A stretch of 64,000 bases of DNA, taken from the NCBI GenBank assembly GCA_964628215.1, contig CAZVNF010000001.1:8555-72554 (forward strand). The letters run 5' to 3'. The notes beneath the pieces were generated by a model, which was given only the letters and a program-made list of their open reading frames with translations, did no database searches and had not been told where the DNA came from. Of this stretch, positions 7,836 to 17,159 are shown piece by piece (positions within the stretch are counted from its first letter, which is position 1; every line of letters starts with the position of its first letter). Source of the DNA: CAIVAT01 sp964628215. Its GTDB lineage: Bacteria > Bacteroidota > Bacteroidia > Bacteroidales > FEN-979. Position numbers and translations under genes: made by a program.

Positions 7836-9362
7836 TCATTTCTTAATAAATTTCACCCGGTGGATATGTCTGGTTGTGGTCACCCGGAGCAGGTACATGC
7901 CTGGTGCGAGGCTGCTGACACCAATGACCTCCTGGTTCTCCTGTATCCGGAAGTGAAACTGCAAGTTCCCATAATTGTCCACAATGGTGGCTTCCGCCGG
8001 CTGATCAATTTTTTCCGGCAGGGAAATGGCCAGGGTTTCCCTGGCAGGATTGGGGAACACGGTGATTGCTTTATCAGGAGCATACGCTTCAGATCCGCCA
8101 GATGCATGCAACTGGCTGAGGATTGAGTTTTTTCGTATGGTGAAAAACGGCTTGAGCCCGTATGGGGTGTGGCCATCTATTGCCTGGATAAACGCATTGT
8201 TAAAATCAGCCACAGTGTATCCGTAATCTAGGGTGCGGAATATATCCTCTTCAGCAGCCTGTTGTATCATCTGTTTCATGCCATCGATGCGGGAGAATAC
8301 GGAATCGGGATTCGTCCATGTTTTCACAATGGTATCCAGGTACATTTTATAGGTATTATAAAAGGCAGGAACTGCCATCAGTTTCTGGGCAAGAGGCAGC
8401 GGTTGACTCCTGTTGATCCAGTTGCGGCAGTCGCGGGTTCCCCAGTCAACGCCTACCCAGTCAACCCCAAAGGTATTGTCGGGATCGTAGGTAATAAAAT
8501 CGAAGGTGGAATCGAGGGGGTTGTCATACAGGTAATAGTTGTTTTTATTGTAGCTGTAATCGTCCCAGTTGCCGGTAGCCACGTCCAGGGCAAGCGCTTT
8601 GAGGAAATGATCAACATTCAGAAGTGTGGATATTTCGGCAGCAAATATTTCATTCACCGGTTGATTGAGGGCGGTGATGAGTTCCACAAGCCGGGTATAA
8701 TCATCCTGCGATTTATTGGTTTGCAGTTCATACACCCTCCCGCCGGTGGCAGTTTCGTTTTCAAGATCTTTGTAGGTTTGCTGAAGAGGGCCATGGTACA
8801 CGAGGTCGGCCGGATAGGAGCATTTAAACAAGTTCCCTCCATTATTCGGATACACCCGGGTGAGCCACTCTTTCTCCATCTCCTCCAGGTTGGTATAGAG
8901 TCCGTAATAGGCGCCGTTGATGTACAACCTCATAAAATTCGTCCTGCGCTCCACCATGCCCGATTTTTTCCAGATATCATAAAAGAGTTTCTCCCGGATC
9001 ATGGTGGGGTCGTTGTGTTCCCCATTGAGGTTTATCTTTTTCACCCCCTGGTATTTACGCCCTGAAACGTATTCGTTGAAACTGATCTTGAATGATTTCT
9101 TTTTTGAATACCGGGAAGTGTTCCCCCTGAGACGGAATCCGATATTCTCAAGGGTATCCCGACCCTCATTGTCGTCGAATACGAATCTGGCAAGATAGTA
9201 GTGGTCACTCAGAACAGAATCAAAGATTATTGCCAGTGAATCAGGAGGAATGGTAATGTGTACAGAGGAGAGGCGGGTATCATCAAACAAGGTATTGTCT
9301 TGTGCGAAGGTTGCTGTTCCGGCTAAAAAAGCCAGGAGCATTGAAAGAAAAAGTATTTTCAT
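7836..9362 (-). CDS. Secreted CotH-family protein with T9SS sorting domain
   Basis: A 508-residue exported protein. The signal peptide ends near TATFAQ, and the CotH kinase-like domain includes FRLRGNTSRYSKKKSFKISF, MIREKLFYDIWKKSGM, YGLYTNLEEMEKEW and the acidic YDPDNTFG motif. The C-terminal 75 or so residues are a T9SS sorting domain (ITVFPNPARETL through HRVKFIKK). CotH proteins of spore formers are atypical kinases acting on coat proteins; the role of the secreted versions in Bacteroidota is unknown. An alternative ATG lies three codons upstream at 9371. It is separated from the aldo/keto reductase gene by a palindromic repeat. Confidence 0.85.
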   Translation of the reverse strand: MKILFLSMLLAFLAGTATFAQDNTLFDDTRLSSVHITIPPDSLAIIFDSVLSDHYYLARFVFDDNEGRDTLENIGFRLRGNTSRYSKKKSFKISFNEYVSGRKYQGVKKINLNGEHNDPTMIREKLFYDIWKKSGMVERRTNFMRLYINGAYYGLYTNLEEMEKEWLTRVYPNNGGNLFKCSYPADLVYHGPLQQTYKDLENETATGGRVYELQTNKSQDDYTRLVELITALNQPVNEIFAAEISTLLNVDHFLKALALDVATGNWDDYSYNKNNYYLYDNPLDSTFDFITYDPDNTFGVDWVGVDWGTRDCRNWINRSQPLPLAQKLMAVPAFYNTYKMYLDTIVKTWTNPDSVFSRIDGMKQMIQQAAEEDIFRTLDYGYTVADFNNAFIQAIDGHTPYGLKPFFTIRKNSILSQLHASGGSEAYAPDKAITVFPNPARETLAISLPEKIDQPAEATIVDNYGNLQFHFRIQENQEVIGVSSLAPGMYLLRVTTTRHIHRVKFIKK

Positions 9363-9413
9363 GAAGGTCATGTTATTTACTCAAGTTTCGGGGTTAATGT
9401 AAATCAGAGCACA

Positions 9414-9495
9414 GCCCCGAATGGGGCGCAATATATCAGCGATGGGCATAGCCCATCGGTTAAAGGACAAGCATAACCAAAAGCCCTGAAAGGGC
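9414..9495. repeat. Three-palindrome interspersed repeat, unit 1
   Basis: Order: GCCCCGAATGGGGC (9414-9427), central hairpin CGATGGGCATAGCCCATCG (9440-9458), GCCCTGAAAGGGC (9483-9495). Together with flanking sequence back to CTCAAGTTTCGGGGTT at 9380-9395, it is the reverse complement of 10760-10875. It lies 35 nt after the stop of the aldo/keto reductase gene. Confidence 0.85.
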
Positions 9496-9530
9496 GAGAT
9501 CAATATTTTGTCATACATCTATTCACTCTG

Positions 9531-10505
9531 TTATTTATAATTTTTACTCACTTCATCCAGCAAATGCATATCCTCCTTTGAAAGTACAAATTTCATGGCT
9601 CCCGTATTTTCGGCAGCATGTGTGGCTTTCGTTGCTCCGGGAATCGCCACTACCGTGTTGCCGCTGAAATGAATGAGCCAGTTCAGCGCTACCTGCGAAG
9701 GGGTGGCATTGTATTTCACGGCAAGTTTTTTGACCATCTCAGCCACCGGCCTGCTTTTCTCCATCCCTTTAGGTTTAAATTGAGATGAAAACCTGCGCAG
9801 CCCGATATTTTTCAATAAGTCCGGATTGTCGTGGAATTTTCCCGTTACCATGCCCTGTGCCAGAGGAGAATAAGCGATAATTGTGATTCCCAATTCTTTT
9901 GCAGTTTCCAGGATGCCGTTCGATTCGATTTTCCGTTGGAGTAAACTATACTGAACCTGGTTGGAAACCAGGCTGATGCCTGATTTTTGCAGTGTTTCCC
10001 AGGCACTCCGCATTTGTTTTGCTGAAAAGTTGCTGACCCCGACCGCCTTTATTTTTCCGGAACGCACCAGGGTTGCCATGGCTTCCATTTCTGCTTTTTC
10101 TGATGAAAAACCCCAGGGTTGATGTACCTGGTATAAATCGATCGGAAAGGGACTCAGGGCATCAATCCGGTCATTGATGGTTGCTGAAATATTGGATGCT
10201 GTACGGAACATGGGCCACCATTTTGTTGCGATGATTGCATCACCCGGTTTTTTCCCCAGGCCAACCAGGGTTTTTGCGAGTATTTTTTCCGATGCTCCGT
10301 TCCCGTATACCTCGGCCGTGTCGAACCAGTTTATTCCGCCTTCCAGGCTGATTCTCACCACTTCACGAATAAGTTCATCATCCAGTGTGGGCCAAAACCT
10401 GCCGGCCATGTTGGCCTGTTTGCTGAATTGCCAGCAGCCCAGTCCGATGGGGGTTATCCTTATCTCAGATTTTCCGAGGTTTCTTAAAGACAGAAGATTT
10501 TCCAT
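9531..10505 (-). CDS. Aldo/keto reductase
   Basis: A 324-residue NADPH-dependent oxidoreductase with the (beta/alpha)8 fold, reducing aldehydes and ketones or oxidising the alcohols. The catalytic tetrad is in the expected places: Asp and Tyr in FDTAEVYG, Lys in IIATKWW, His in LYQVHQPWG. The NADP-binding end has VAIPGATKATHAAENTGA. The start at 10505 is preferred because the protein then begins with the conserved LRNLGKSEIRITPIGLGCW; an upstream in-frame extension to 10601 adds 32 residues unlike the family. The gene sits alone between inverted copies of the three-palindrome repeat. Substrate unknown. Confidence 0.9.
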   Translation of the reverse strand: MENLLSLRNLGKSEIRITPIGLGCWQFSKQANMAGRFWPTLDDELIREVVRISLEGGINWFDTAEVYGNGASEKILAKTLVGLGKKPGDAIIATKWWPMFRTASNISATINDRIDALSPFPIDLYQVHQPWGFSSEKAEMEAMATLVRSGKIKAVGVSNFSAKQMRSAWETLQKSGISLVSNQVQYSLLQRKIESNGILETAKELGITIIAYSPLAQGMVTGKFHDNPDLLKNIGLRRFSSQFKPKGMEKSRPVAEMVKKLAVKYNATPSQVALNWLIHFSGNTVVAIPGATKATHAAENTGAMKFVLSKEDMHLLDEVSKNYK

Positions 10506-10630
10506 TATCATTGGTGTGAATACAATATATAAACATCCAAAGGTAGCCAGAATATTCGACTGTTTCCTAAAATCCACAGTTACCGATAAACGTAAAATCA
10601 CTATTTTTGTTCAATGGTTCCTTAACAACA

Positions 10631-10841
10631 GCCCTGAAGGGGCGTAATCTATTAACACAGGGTGAAGCCCTGTGCGTTTGGCAAATTACACCCATAAGCC
10701 CTGAAAGGGCGGTATATTATTGTGCAGATTGAAGTTATGTCGACTAAAGTATTGATCGCGCCCTTTCAGGGCTTTTGGTTATGGTTGTCTTATAATCGAT
10801 GGGCTATGCCCATCGCTATTATATTACGCCCCATTCGGGGC
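10631..10841. repeat. Three-palindrome interspersed repeat, units 2 and 3 (opposed)
   Basis: Unit 2: GCCCTGAAGGGGC (10631-10643), central CACAGGGTGAAGCCCTGTG (10656-10674), GCCCTGAAAGGGC (10698-10710). Unit 3, in opposite orientation: GCCCTTTCAGGGC (10760-10772), central CGATGGGCTATGCCCATCG (10797-10815), GCCCCATTCGGGGC (10828-10841). These fill most of the 400-base non-coding stretch before the PUL regulator gene. Unit 3 and the flank to 10875 mirror unit 1. Confidence 0.85.
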
Positions 10842-10908
10842 TCTCCTCTGACTTATTTCAACCCCGAAACTTGAGCTAATTATCCTTGTCAAGCCGCATC
10901 GCATTTTC

Positions 10909-13761
10909 ATGAAAACAATCCACATCCTGTTTTTTCTGGCACTGTACTTATCCTCAGCGCACCATACCGGGGCACAGTCCACCTACCTGGTTAAAAACTA
11001 TACCAAACAGGATTATCATGCAGGCAGTCAGAACTGGTCTGTAGATTCTGATGCCGACGGAAATATTTATGCGGGGAACAACGACGGGTTGCTCATCTTC
11101 GATGGAACCCAATGGACCACTTACCGGAACCCGGATCAAACCATTGTAAGATCGGTGTATGTGGCACCGGATAAAAAAATCTATATTGGCTCGTATGAAG
11201 AGTTCGGATATTGGGAGTTTGATGCGGAACGTGAATTAAAATACCATTCGTTAAAACCGTTGTTGAAAAACACTCCTTTTCATAACAGTGAAATCTGGAA
11301 GATTGTCCCGCTGGGCAACAAAATCTACTTCCAAAGTTTTTCTTCTCTCTTTGTATATGACCAGCAAACTGTCAAATCCATTACTTTGCCCGGAACGATC
11401 ATGTTTTTGCTCAAAGCCAGGGAGCGGTTGTTCGTTCAGTCGCTCCGCGGCGACCTTTATGAAGTTATCAACGATACCCTGAAGCGAATTGAAGCCGGCA
11501 ACATACTCGAAGGAACTGAAGTAAAAACCATACTTCCTTTTACCGGCAACACGTTCCTTATCGGAACCACCTCGAACGGCATGTTCATTTTTGACGGAAA
11601 AACAATAACGCCCTGGGATTCGGATGCCAATGAAATCTTAAAAGCATGTCAGATCAACAATGGCATGGTATCGGGAGGCCGGTTGTTTTTCGGAACTATT
11701 GTGAAGGGATTGTTTGTGCTGGATATGAACGGTAAGATCCTGAATCATTTAACCAATGAAAATGCCCTTCAGAACAATACCGTGCTTTCTCTTTGCGCGG
11801 ATCAGAATGGTTCGGTATGGGTCGGACTCGACCGGGGCATCGACAACCTGTCGTTAAACGCGCTCCTCGACATCTACCAGGAAAAAGGGGAACAACTGGG
11901 AGCGGTTTACACGGCAGCGCTTGCAGGCAATACACTATATGTGGGCACCAACCGCGGGATATTCACCTATACAGCCAATCCCGAAACCGGGACCTTTACC
12001 TATAACGGGTTACTGAATAATTCACAGGGGCAGGTGTGGGAGCTTAAAACATTAAACGGAGCCCTGTTTTGCGGACACACATCGGGAACGTTTATAATAG
12101 AAGAAAACCGTTTGAAAAAGATCTCGGTAATCAATGGCGGATACAGTTTAAAAAACCTTAAACACCAGGGAGCCGAATACCTGATTCAGGGCACCTATTC
12201 TCCTTTGGTGATATACCGGCACGACGGTAGGGAGTGGCGTTATGAACATCATGTGGCAGGATACCTGGAGCCATCCCGTTTTCTGGAAGTAGACCATCTT
12301 GAAAATGTGTGGATCGGTCATGCTGTCAAAGGGCTTTACAAGCTTCATTTATCTGAAAACCTCGACAGTGTGGTTTCCTGCACCAGTTTCGGAAAAAAAG
12401 ACGGGTTTCCGGCAGAGTTTAAAATACGTGTTTTCAAGGTAAACAACCGCGTGGTGTTTACCACCGGATCCCAATTGTTCACCTGGGATGACCTCAAAAA
12501 CAAGATGATACTCTATACCGCGTTAAACAGCCAGCTCAAAGGGTTCGAAGCCGCCACACAAATTTCAGGCATCGGGGATAACCGCTACTGGTTTATTAAA
12601 AAGAATGATGTGGCGCTTTTTGAAATCAGCGAGAATAAAGTCACCATGGTTTTCCGCCTGTTTTTACCGGCTTATTCATTAAACATGGTGGATGATTACG
12701 AAAACATTGTCCCCCTTGATAAAGACAGAAACCTCATCTGCCTGGAAAACGGATTCGCCATTTTTCACACAAATACACTCCGGCAGGGGATTCCTGATAA
12801 AGCCAGGCTCCTTTTCAGAGATGTAATTTCCTGGAATTCAAGTGGAAAAAAGAAACGCATCGGGGTTGAATCCGGAAGGTTCACCATCTCATATGCCATG
12901 AATAACCTGTCGATCTCCTTTACCAGTATCAATAGCGGACATATTACCAAATTATATCAATACCGGCTGCCGGGAATTGAACCAGAATGGAGTGAATGGA
13001 CCGAAAAATCAGAAATTTCCTATACCCGTTTACCCCAGGGAGAATATACATTCCAGGTGCGCACTCTTACAAACAAGGGTGAACTAACCAAACCGATTAC
13101 CCTGAATTTTAATGTCGCCCCGGCCTGGTATGCAAGCATTTATGCATTTATTGTTTATTTCCTCCTTATCCTGGGCATCTCCCTTTTGAGCAGGTACCTG
13201 TTTCGCCAGCGGGTGATCCGACACCATGAAAAACTCAGGCGCGAAGATGAAGCAATTGCCCAGCTGGAAAAGGAGCATGCCGAACAGGAAATCATCAAAC
13301 TGCAGTATGAAAAACTGCAGTCGGAGGTTTCTCATAAAAACATTCAGCTGGCCGATTCAACCATGGCAATCATCAAAAAGAATGAACTGCTGATCGAGAT
13401 AAAAGAAGAACTGGACAAACAAAAAGAGCGTTTAGGCCAGGGGTATCCCCAGCGATATTTTGAACGTTTGATGTCGCTGATCAATAAAAATATTTCTAAC
13501 GACAATGACTGGAAAGTATTCGAAGAGCTTTTCGATCAGGCCCATGAAAACTTCTTTAAACGCCTTAAAACCGCATATCCCGAATTAACACAAAGCGACC
13601 TCAAACTATGCGCTTACCTGAAGCTTAATCTCTCGTCGAAGGAAATTGCCCCGCTGCTTAATATCAGTTTCAGAGGGGTTGAAACCAGGAGGTTCAGATT
13701 GCGCCGCAGGTTATCTCTCGATTCTGACAATAACCTCGTTGAATTCGTCATGCAGTTTTAA
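10909..13761 (+). CDS. Membrane-spanning PUL regulator: beta-propeller, Y_Y_Y domain, TM, coiled coil, LuxR-like HTH
   Basis: A 950-residue protein with a signal peptide (to about residue 23), a long periplasmic two-component-regulator propeller (about 25-640), and a Y_Y_Y domain (about 667-737, ending before APAWYAS). One TM helix (about 742-765) is followed by a charged coiled coil (765-850) and a C-terminal LuxR/GerE-type HTH (about 885-950, with ELTQSDLKLCAYLKLNLSSK). Unlike the hybrid two-component systems of many PULs it has no histidine kinase or receiver part: the sensor is fused directly, through the membrane, to a DNA-binding domain. Position next to susCD makes it the likely regulator of the PUL, with the glycan or an oligosaccharide as inferred ligand. 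Its C-terminus resembles that of the TPR regulator at 52708. Confidence 0.87.
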   Translation: MKTIHILFFLALYLSSAHHTGAQSTYLVKNYTKQDYHAGSQNWSVDSDADGNIYAGNNDGLLIFDGTQWTTYRNPDQTIVRSVYVAPDKKIYIGSYEEFGYWEFDAERELKYHSLKPLLKNTPFHNSEIWKIVPLGNKIYFQSFSSLFVYDQQTVKSITLPGTIMFLLKARERLFVQSLRGDLYEVINDTLKRIEAGNILEGTEVKTILPFTGNTFLIGTTSNGMFIFDGKTITPWDSDANEILKACQINNGMVSGGRLFFGTIVKGLFVLDMNGKILNHLTNENALQNNTVLSLCADQNGSVWVGLDRGIDNLSLNALLDIYQEKGEQLGAVYTAALAGNTLYVGTNRGIFTYTANPETGTFTYNGLLNNSQGQVWELKTLNGALFCGHTSGTFIIEENRLKKISVINGGYSLKNLKHQGAEYLIQGTYSPLVIYRHDGREWRYEHHVAGYLEPSRFLEVDHLENVWIGHAVKGLYKLHLSENLDSVVSCTSFGKKDGFPAEFKIRVFKVNNRVVFTTGSQLFTWDDLKNKMILYTALNSQLKGFEAATQISGIGDNRYWFIKKNDVALFEISENKVTMVFRLFLPAYSLNMVDDYENIVPLDKDRNLICLENGFAIFHTNTLRQGIPDKARLLFRDVISWNSSGKKKRIGVESGRFTISYAMNNLSISFTSINSGHITKLYQYRLPGIEPEWSEWTEKSEISYTRLPQGEYTFQVRTLTNKGELTKPITLNFNVAPAWYASIYAFIVYFLLILGISLLSRYLFRQRVIRHHEKLRREDEAIAQLEKEHAEQEIIKLQYEKLQSEVSHKNIQLADSTMAIIKKNELLIEIKEELDKQKERLGQGYPQRYFERLMSLINKNISNDNDWKVFEELFDQAHENFFKRLKTAYPELTQSDLKLCAYLKLNLSSKEIAPLLNISFRGVETRRFRLRRRLSLDSDNNLVEFVMQF

Positions 13762-14051
13762 TATCCGGGCAAGACTGGCACCGGACAGAACTGCAATTTT
13801 CCCGAATGTGTGAATTATATAAACATTTACAAGAATAATGTAAAAGTTTTTGCCGGGAAGTCTTGTAGCTTGCAGATAAATTCACAGGCATACATCAACG
13901 GCAATAATTCATATATTATATTATATTACAATTAGATACATATCATCAGCTTCTGCCTGACGTAGTAATGACGTATACACTCGTAATCGCTTCATTCAGG
14001 TGGTGTAACCGTGTAAAGACCCAAATTGATCAAGAGATTGGATTTCGACAC

Positions 14052-14059
14052 TATTTTTG
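14052..14059 (+). promoter_or_regulatory. Promoter -7 box TATTTTTG upstream of susC
   Basis: Exact TAnnTTTG match 38 nt before the susC ATG, with a TTG at 14026-14028 giving a 23-nt spacer to a possible -33 element. The rest of the 336-base stretch 13762-14097 has no gene; it holds a TTTACA/TGTAAA inverted repeat (13826-13844, 7-nt spacer) of unknown meaning. Confidence 0.5.
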
Positions 14060-14097
14060 TGTTCATTTGCTGAAAACATCACCGAAACAATCACATT

Positions 14098-17000
14098 ATG
14101 AAGAAACGTTACCCTCTCACCCCAGTATCCAGGATTAGAAGAACAGGGTTGCTTATCCTGTTTTTGTTCGGGTTTTTCGCCCTTTCCCAGGCGCAGGTAC
14201 GAACCATTTCGGGCGTGGTCAGCGCCGGCGACACCAAAGAAACGCTGCCGGGTGCAACAGTCCTGATCAAAGGCACCACCACCGGGGTTGTGACAGATAT
14301 TGATGGGAAGTTCTCCATTTCTGTAAAAACGGATAATGCAGTCCTGCTTGTTTCATTTGTCGGTTACCAGACTAAAGAGGTGATACTTACAAACCAAACG
14401 ATACTGGATATAACCCTGGATCCTAAAAAGACAACCCTGGATGAAATTGTGGTTATCGGTTACGGATCGGTAAGGAAAAGTGATTTGTCCGGCTCGGTAG
14501 GATCTGTGAAATCCGAAGATATTACCAAGATAACCGCATTAAACCCGGTTCAAAGCCTCCAGGGAAATGTGACCGGGGTGCAGGTGACGAGCACTTCCGG
14601 AACACCCGGCGAAAATCCGGCGGTAAGGATCAGGGGGGTAGGTACTTTCGGTAATTCGAACCCAATTTACGTGGTCGACGGGGTTATTGTTGACGATATC
14701 TCATTCGTCAACAGCAACGACATCACCTCCATGGAAGTACTGAAAGACGCCTCCGCCTCGGCCATTTACGGATCGCGGGGTGCAAACGGGGTGATCATGG
14801 TGACAACCAAAATGGGCAAAGTCACCGAAGAAAAAACCGTGTTCAATTTCACGGGTGAACTGGGTATGCAGAAACTTGCCAAAAAAATCGATCTGCTGAA
14901 CGGCAGGGACTTTGCGATTATTTCAAACCAGATCAAACCCGGTTCCTTCAATAATGTGGACGCTGTGACCAACACCGACTGGCAGGATCTCGTTTTCCAT
15001 ACCGCCCCGGTTTACAATTTCCAGTTGTCGGCTTCGGGCTCCTCCAAAAACATTCAATATTATATCAGCGGAGGTTACTTCAAGCAGGGGGGCATCATCG
15101 ACAAATCAAGTTATGAGCGCATTACCCTGAAAATAAACAATATATACAATTTTTCGAAAAACGTAAAACTGGGAAATAACATTACCGTGGCACCTTACAG
15201 CCAGGAAGTAGCACCCGATGTTACCTATGCCGTTTACAGGGCAAAGCCCACCCTTGTTCCTTATTATCCCGATGGCAGTTTTGCCGTGGTTGACAATGTA
15301 GGCAACCCGCTGGCCAGCCTCGCCTATTCCAACAATTTCAACAAAGGGGTGAGGGGCGTTGGCAATTTATACCTTGAAGCCGATTTTTTAGAGGCATTTT
15401 CATTTAAAACCAGTTTCGGCATCGATGCGGGATACAATAATTCAGAGAGTTTCACCCCTGCATTTACGGTATACAATCCCGACGGGACCATTTCACAGCA
15501 GCAAAACCTCCTGAGCCGGCTGGTGAAAAACAACAACTACAATCTCACCTGGCTTTGGGAAAACACGCTGAATTTTAAAAAGGATTTCGGAAAGCACTCC
15601 TTTGATGTGGTAGCAGGTTATACCATGCAAAATACCACTTCCGACGGCTTCAGCATGTCGGGGGCCAACCTGATCCGCGACGGGGCTAATTTCTGGTACA
15701 TTCAGCCGTCGTACATCTATGATCCGACCAACAATGTGAACACCATCAGCAGCATTTCCGAATCGGTCGACATGAATCAATATTATTCCATGATCTCATA
15801 CCTCTTTCGGGTAAACTATGTATTCAATAAAAGGTATGTGCTCACTGCAACCCTCAGAAGTGACGGTTCTTCCAAATTTGCCCAGGATAACCGGTATGCC
15901 TACTTTCCGTCTTTTGCCCTCGCCTGGAATGTTTCGCAGGAGAGTTTCATGCAGGACATCACCTGGCTGAATAAATTAAAAGTAAGGGGAAGCTGGGGCC
16001 AGCTGGGTAACCAGAATATTCCCTATTGGGACCGTTATGCCAGGGTTGAATCAAACATCCTTGCCATATTTGGAACGAACAGCGATCCAAATACCGGTGC
16101 ATCCTTTGGAATAAACGGAAATCCCGACCTGAAATGGGAGGTAACCTCACAAACAGATATCGGGCTTGAGTTCGGAGTTTTAGACAGCCGCCTCACTGCC
16201 GAATTTGATTACTACAACAAACAAACGGACGACATCCTGGTTCTTTTGTCAACCCCCGGCTACCTCGGAAATGGTGCAGGTGCCAAAGTCAGGTTCAATG
16301 CCGCATCAGTGGTTAACAAAGGATTTGAGTTCAACCTGGGCTGGCGCGATCAGATCGGGAAACTCAAATACAATGTAGGGGTTCTCGGAACCACCCTGCA
16401 AAATGAAGTTTTAAGCATTGGCGGCAACAGTGGCGTGGATTCTGTGTTGATCGGCGGATACCTGGGCAATGGCGTTCCCGTTACCCAAAGCCAGGTTGGT
16501 TTGCCTATCGGATCTTTCTACGGGTATAAGACCGACGGCGTTTTTCAAAGCCAGGCGGAACTGGATGCCTACCCTCACTCCGGACAGGCCGGCATAGGCG
16601 ATTTAAGATTTGTGGATGTGAACGGCGACGGGATCATCGATGGCCGTGACCGGACCAACATCGGGTCTCCGATCCCCAGCTTTATTTTCGGATTCAACAT
16701 GGGTGTTGAAATATTTGGCATCGACCTTTCTGTGAATGTACAGGGTCAAACCGGGAATAAAATATTCAATGCCAAGGAAGTCGTGCGGCCCGACCCGTAT
16801 AATTTTGAAAGTCATGTACTCGACCGCTGGACCGGCCCCGGCACGAGCAACACCGAACCCAGGCCTTCATTCGGAGGGTATAATTATACTCCCTCGGATA
16901 AATTTATCCAGGATGGTTCGTTCATCCGGCTCAGAAACCTGGTGCTTGGGTACACCCTTCCGGTGGAATGGAGCAAAAAAATATACATGCAGAAATTCAG

Positions 17001-17154
17001 AATCTATATAAAAGCGGACAATCTGTATACATGGACGAAATACACCGGGTACACGCCTGAAATCGGCAGTGGCGATGTGTTGTCAGCGGGTATTGATTAT
17101 GGAATTTATCCCATCACCGCCGTGTATTCAGTAGGTATCAACTTAAACTTTTAA
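14098..17154 (+). CDS. SusC/RagA TonB-linked outer membrane transporter
   Basis: A 1018-residue TonB-dependent outer membrane porin that imports oligosaccharides together with its SusD partner. A signal peptide (to about residue 32) is followed by the carboxypeptidase-regulatory-like domain (ISGVVSAGDTKETLPGATV), the TonB box region DEIVVIGYG, the plug with the SusC signature (AVRIRGVGTFGNSNPIYVVD, then DASASAIYGSRGANGVI), and the beta barrel ending in aromatic GINLNF. It is the first gene of the susCD operon, with only 5 nt to susD. In this PUL the predicted cargo is beta-1,2-gluco-oligosaccharides, inferred from the downstream enzymes. Confidence 0.95.
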   Translation: MKKRYPLTPVSRIRRTGLLILFLFGFFALSQAQVRTISGVVSAGDTKETLPGATVLIKGTTTGVVTDIDGKFSISVKTDNAVLLVSFVGYQTKEVILTNQTILDITLDPKKTTLDEIVVIGYGSVRKSDLSGSVGSVKSEDITKITALNPVQSLQGNVTGVQVTSTSGTPGENPAVRIRGVGTFGNSNPIYVVDGVIVDDISFVNSNDITSMEVLKDASASAIYGSRGANGVIMVTTKMGKVTEEKTVFNFTGELGMQKLAKKIDLLNGRDFAIISNQIKPGSFNNVDAVTNTDWQDLVFHTAPVYNFQLSASGSSKNIQYYISGGYFKQGGIIDKSSYERITLKINNIYNFSKNVKLGNNITVAPYSQEVAPDVTYAVYRAKPTLVPYYPDGSFAVVDNVGNPLASLAYSNNFNKGVRGVGNLYLEADFLEAFSFKTSFGIDAGYNNSESFTPAFTVYNPDGTISQQQNLLSRLVKNNNYNLTWLWENTLNFKKDFGKHSFDVVAGYTMQNTTSDGFSMSGANLIRDGANFWYIQPSYIYDPTNNVNTISSISESVDMNQYYSMISYLFRVNYVFNKRYVLTATLRSDGSSKFAQDNRYAYFPSFALAWNVSQESFMQDITWLNKLKVRGSWGQLGNQNIPYWDRYARVESNILAIFGTNSDPNTGASFGINGNPDLKWEVTSQTDIGLEFGVLDSRLTAEFDYYNKQTDDILVLLSTPGYLGNGAGAKVRFNAASVVNKGFEFNLGWRDQIGKLKYNVGVLGTTLQNEVLSIGGNSGVDSVLIGGYLGNGVPVTQSQVGLPIGSFYGYKTDGVFQSQAELDAYPHSGQAGIGDLRFVDVNGDGIIDGRDRTNIGSPIPSFIFGFNMGVEIFGIDLSVNVQGQTGNKIFNAKEVVRPDPYNFESHVLDRWTGPGTSNTEPRPSFGGYNYTPSDKFIQDGSFIRLRNLVLGYTLPVEWSKKIYMQKFRIYIKADNLYTWTKYTGYTPEIGSGDVLSAGIDYGIYPITAVYSVGINLNF

Positions 17155-17159
17155 CGAAC

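Noticed and set aside
10506..10601. N-terminal extension of the aldo/keto reductase
   Set aside because: The family's N-terminus begins just after the ATG at 10505; the extension has no match to the fold.
10602..10609. TATTTTTG box upstream of the palindromic array as promoter for the PUL regulator
   Set aside because: It lies 300 nt from the gene with no -33 element; chance match is likely, although a long repeat-containing leader cannot be excluded.
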